DNA from: Nitrospira sp.
GTDB taxonomy: Bacteria > Nitrospirota > Nitrospiria > Nitrospirales > Nitrospiraceae
Assembly (NCBI GenBank): GCA_018242725.1
Contig: JAFEBI010000006.1
Coordinates: 75,888-139,887, forward strand
Length of the DNA: 64,000 nt
Direction: 5' to 3'
Below are positions 61,262-64,000 of the stretch, piece by piece. Position 1 is the stretch's first letter; every line of letters starts with the position of its first letter. The notes under the pieces were generated by a model that searched no databases, was not told the origin of the DNA, and worked only from the letters and a program-made list of their open reading frames with translations. Position numbers and translations under genes: made by a program.

Positions 61262-61398
61262 GGACCCTATGTGGCCCCTTTTCAGTGATAGATGATGGGA
61301 AACTATTCTCAGATGTCCGTTCCCTTGTCAAGAACTACGCGAGTTGGATCGACGAGATCCCCGGTGACGGTCGATTGACGGCTGTGGTAGCGTGAGGG

Positions 61399-61920
61399 AT
61401 GCCGACATACCTGATTATTGATGGGTATAACCTCTTGTCAGGTGGAAGAGCGCTTTCCGGGCATCGTGAAGCCGCTCGTGAGCAATTGCTGCGTAACTTA
61501 GCGAGTTACCGACATCGCAAAAATCATCATATCACCGTCGTGTTTGATGGGTGGCAGCAGGGCCACCCCACCGAACAACGAGAACATCGGGCTGGGGTAC
61601 AAGTCATTTATTCCAAGCGGGGAGAGCGCGCCGATCAGGTCATTCAACGACTTGCGCGGGAGCATGGTCCCGACTGTGCCGTCGTCAGCTCAGACCATGA
61701 AATCGTGAATGCGGCTCGGGCTCACGGAGCCTTTGTTATGAATGCTCAGGAGTTTGCCTCCAAGTTACGGGCAGCGTCGGTACCAAGCAGGATGGTGCCA
61801 TACAAAGAACTGGATACAGGTGAAGACCCCTCGGCACGCCGCAGGCCCGAGAAAAAAGGAAACCCGAGAAAGCTCCCCAAGTCGCAACGGCAGCGCGACC
61901 GGCACCTCAAACGATTTTGA
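61399..61920 (+). CDS. NYN-domain (YacP-like) RNA-binding/nuclease protein
   Basis: 173 aa. The PIN-like NYN fold begins TYLIIDGYNLLSGGRALSGH, with HHITVVFDGWQQGHPTEQRE, IQRLAREHGPDCAVVSSDHE and the acidic active-site Asp residues in DG-Y and SDHE. YacP proteins (Rae1 in Bacillus) cleave ribosome-bound mRNA. The C-terminal 35 residues are rich in K/R. It is divergent from amiC and its end overlaps the convergent tatD by 14 bases. Confidence 0.85.
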   Translation: MPTYLIIDGYNLLSGGRALSGHREAAREQLLRNLASYRHRKNHHITVVFDGWQQGHPTEQREHRAGVQVIYSKRGERADQVIQRLAREHGPDCAVVSSDHEIVNAARAHGAFVMNAQEFASKLRAASVPSRMVPYKELDTGEDPSARRRPEKKGNPRKLPKSQRQRDRHLKRF

Positions 61921-62674
61921 ATAACCGTTTCGCGTTGCTGCTTGTCTGTTCGGCAACGTCATCCAACGGCAACCCATGGATGGAGGCTAACTGTTGAGCC
62001 ACCTGTGAGACGTACGCCGGCTCATTGCGTTTCCCCCGGTAGGGAACAGGGGTGAGGTATGGACAGTCTGTTTCGATCAACACGCGGTCCATCGGCGTAT
62101 TTTTAGCGATGTCACGCAGCATCGCGGCATTTGGAAATGTGAGGATGCCCGAAAAGGACAGATAGAATCCAAGATCCAACGCATCCTTAGCCAGCCAGGC
62201 ATCACCGGAGAAGCAGTGAAAGACCCCGCCGATTTCGGACGCGTTCTCTTCTCTTAAAATCGCAATCGTATCATTCTGGGCTTCTCTCGTGTGGATGATC
62301 ACGGGAAGCCTGAGTTCGCGGGCAAGTTGAATCTGCTCTCGAAATCGCTCGCGCTGTTCTTTCGGCGAGGAGTGGTTGTAGTGATAGTCTAATCCGATCT
62401 CACCGTACGCCACCACATTCTTGTTGGGGGCCAGCTGGCGGAACTCGTCATACCAACCGTCACCAATGTGTTTGACCTCGTGCGGATGGACACCGATCGA
62501 GGCATAGACAAACGGATACTGGTCTGCGAGTCGTACGGCCGCATGGCTGGTGGCCAGATCGCACCCGATGGTGAGGAATGCTTCTACACCGGCTTCTCGT
62601 GCCCTGGCGATCATAGCCTCCCGATCGTCGTTGTAGCGCGTGTCGTCGAGATGCGTATGGGTATCGATCAGCAT
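61907..62674 (-). CDS. tatD: TatD family metal-dependent hydrolase (DNase)
   Basis: 255 aa. Metal-binding motifs: MLIDTHTHLDDTRYNDDREA, YASIGVHPHEVKHI, YGEIGLDYHYNHSSPKEQRE, LPVIIHTREAQ, VFHCFSGD and LIETDCPYLTPVPYRGKRNE. These complete the standard TatD dinuclear site. Probably a cytoplasmic 3'-5' exonuclease/deoxyribonuclease involved in DNA repair. Followed, 69 bases upstream in its own direction, by aroG. Confidence 0.95.
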   Translation of the reverse strand: MLIDTHTHLDDTRYNDDREAMIARAREAGVEAFLTIGCDLATSHAAVRLADQYPFVYASIGVHPHEVKHIGDGWYDEFRQLAPNKNVVAYGEIGLDYHYNHSSPKEQRERFREQIQLARELRLPVIIHTREAQNDTIAILREENASEIGGVFHCFSGDAWLAKDALDLGFYLSFSGILTFPNAAMLRDIAKNTPMDRVLIETDCPYLTPVPYRGKRNEPAYVSQVAQQLASIHGLPLDDVAEQTSSNAKRLFKIV

Positions 62675-62743
62675 TTATAGATCTTACCACGAGAGGATTG
62701 TGTGATGGATATATCTGGGCGAGGGGATGAGAGAGGAAACCAC

Positions 62744-63805
62744 TCAGGAGACTGGCTTGGGAGTGATCGCAGCTGCGAGTTCATGCAGCAGGTGTTCTGT
62801 CTCGTCCCAACCGAGACAGGCATCGGTAATAGAGACACCGTGCTGAAGGACCACACCTTCTTTCCAGGCTTGTTTGCCTGGGTTTAGGTTGCTTTCGAGC
62901 ATGAGCCCCATGATGGTCTGGCGGCCTTCGCGGAACTGCCGCAGGACCTCTTGGGCGACGAATCCTTGGCGGGTATGATCTTTCTTCGAGTTGTCGTGCG
63001 AACAATCGATCATGATAGGACGGGCAATGTCTTCCCCTGCGACGGCCGCTTCGGCTTTGGCGACGTGTTCTGCTTCGTAGTTGGTTTTTCCACCTCCGCC
63101 ACGGAGTACGATATGGCGATCGGGGTTGCCCATAGTTCTGATGATCGCGGTCTGTCCATCGGCATTGATGCCGACGAAATGATGTGACGTGCGAGCGGAT
63201 GTCATGGCATTGACGGCGACATGGAGACTACCCTCAGTGCCGTTCTTAAACCCAACCGGCATAGAAACTCCGCTGGCCATTTCTCGATGGGTTTGGCTTT
63301 CGGTCGTGCGAGCTCCGATGGCCGCCCAACTGATGAGATCGGCGACGTACTGCGGACTGATCGGATCCAGTAGCTCTGTCCCACAGGGGAGGCCCAATTG
63401 ATTGATCTTGAGGAGAATTGCCCTCGCTAACTCCACTCCCATTGCGATATCGCAGGTTCCGTCGAGATGCGGGTCATTGATGAGGCCTTTCCATCCGACC
63501 GTGGTCCTCGGTTTTTCGAAGTAGGTCCGCATCACGATCAGAAGGCGATCACGCAGGGCATCAGCGACCGGTTTCAGTTTGGCGGCATATTCGTATGCGG
63601 CATTGGGATCGTGGATCGAGCAGGGGCCTACGATAATCAGGAGCCGGTCGCGGTCCTCTCCATGAAGAATGCGGCGAATCGCCTCTCTGGTTTCTACGAC
63701 GAGCGCCGCGGCCTGATCAGTCATCGGGAGTTTTGTCTTGATGGCGCGCGGAGAGGGCAGCGCTTTAATTTCGATTACGTGTTGATTGTCGATTGGTCTA
63801 TTCAT
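62744..63805 (-). CDS. aroG: 3-deoxy-7-phosphoheptulonate synthase, type I (AroF/G/H)
   Basis: 353 aa, normal length for the class. It contains LLIIVGPCSIHDPNAAYEYA, VMRTYFEKPRTTVGWKGLIN (PEP-binding), GVELARAILLKINQLGLPCG, ESQTHREMASGVSMPVGFKN and PIMIDCSHDNSKKDHTRQGF (metal-binding His). First step of the shikimate pathway, condensing PEP and erythrose-4-P. An AAGGA site lies about 11 bases before its ATG. A small hairpin (GCGGT-ctga-ACCGC, 63826-63839) sits in its leader. Confidence 0.96.
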   Translation of the reverse strand: MNRPIDNQHVIEIKALPSPRAIKTKLPMTDQAAALVVETREAIRRILHGEDRDRLLIIVGPCSIHDPNAAYEYAAKLKPVADALRDRLLIVMRTYFEKPRTTVGWKGLINDPHLDGTCDIAMGVELARAILLKINQLGLPCGTELLDPISPQYVADLISWAAIGARTTESQTHREMASGVSMPVGFKNGTEGSLHVAVNAMTSARTSHHFVGINADGQTAIIRTMGNPDRHIVLRGGGGKTNYEAEHVAKAEAAVAGEDIARPIMIDCSHDNSKKDHTRQGFVAQEVLRQFREGRQTIMGLMLESNLNPGKQAWKEGVVLQHGVSITDACLGWDETEHLLHELAAAITPKPVS

Positions 63806-64000
63806 ACATGCTCATGTCCTTGCGAGCGGTCTGAACCGCCTTGGTCTTGAGGGGGGGTAGCACTGTATCGAATCACGTCCCAAAAGTCCATATCGATTGC
63901 CGGCAGAGCTAGACAGAGTCATCTGACGGCTAGATTCAGGGGTTCTTGCAATTCTGACCGACGGGTGCCTATTCTATCGTTATGTCGTTGAGAAGGCTCA
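63806..64000. other. Leader and upstream region of aroG, no gene seen
   Basis: The last 195 bases hold the aroG leader hairpin at 63826-63839 and no coding frame I can support. No clear -35/-10 pair for aroG is visible on the minus strand. Confidence 0.4.

Noticed and set aside
1-64000. CRISPR arrays, tRNA or rRNA genes
   Set aside because: No regularly spaced direct repeats, no cloverleaf-type sequence and no rRNA segments were recognised by eye; a covariance-model search would be the decisive test.

Overview
The window is a bacterial chromosome segment of moderate G+C content with dense, mostly same-strand genes. About 45 kb of it is a large cell-surface polysaccharide (O-antigen or exopolysaccharide) locus, followed by about 18 kb of mostly housekeeping genes. 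The gene content suggests a Gram-negative of the Nitrospira/Nitrospirota type: a UpxY/NusG-type antiterminator, an EPS-type MarR regulator, class I FbaB-type aldolase, HtrA, IspDF, a PsiF protein and type I DAHP synthase. That assignment is an inference from style and content; no rRNA gene is present to settle it.

Layout. 1-1447: the tail of an unknown gene, a winged-helix regulator fused to a Rossmann-like domain, and a NusG-like antiterminator. 1519-8795: a Wzx flippase, methyltransferases, glycosyltransferases and a WbpV-like reductase/epimerase. 8960-16204: a WbpL/WecA-like initiating transferase, an O-antigen ligase/polymerase, then three glycosyltransferases and a WbpM/CapD dehydratase joined by ATGA overlaps. 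16277-19297: rfbB-rfbD-rfbA for dTDP-rhamnose, ending in a collapsed rfbC remnant. 19383-21603: the Wzm/Wzt ABC exporter. 21600-27056: a tight module of aminotransferase, SPASM radical SAM enzyme, second aminotransferase, two methyltransferases and a WbqC-like protein. 27095-33682: a glycosyltransferase, an unusual asparagine synthetase-glycosyltransferase fusion, a small protein sharing a module with that fusion, and a methyltransferase. 33834-34674: an IS1595-family insertion sequence. 34745-45530: a giant multi-domain glycosyltransferase, a double methyltransferase, a decayed IS3-type transposase, rhamnosyltransferase-like enzymes, an FG-GAP lipoprotein and an epimerase. 45716-52034: kdsC-like, manC, manB, a DUF3108 protein, fructose-1,6-bisphosphatase and aldolase. 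These link gluconeogenesis to GDP-mannose. 52063-55602: htrA, ispD, ispF, cysE. 55671-59137: psiF, then PEP mutase fused to a nucleotidyltransferase, and phosphonopyruvate decarboxylase, which is a phosphonate route. 59204-63805: truA, amiC, a NYN/YacP protein, tatD and aroG.

How the genes work together. WbpM-, WbpV- and WbpL-like enzymes would make an undecaprenyl-PP-linked deoxy-aminosugar. RmlBDA and ManC/ManB supply dTDP-rhamnose precursors and GDP-mannose. More than ten glycosyltransferases and about six methyltransferases build and decorate the chain. The locus encodes both Wzx-dependent and ABC-dependent export. The most unusual parts are the 21.6-33.7 kb tailoring block (radical SAM with two PLP enzymes, and AsnB fused to a GT4), the phosphonate pair, and a hairpin that would cover the ispD start codon.
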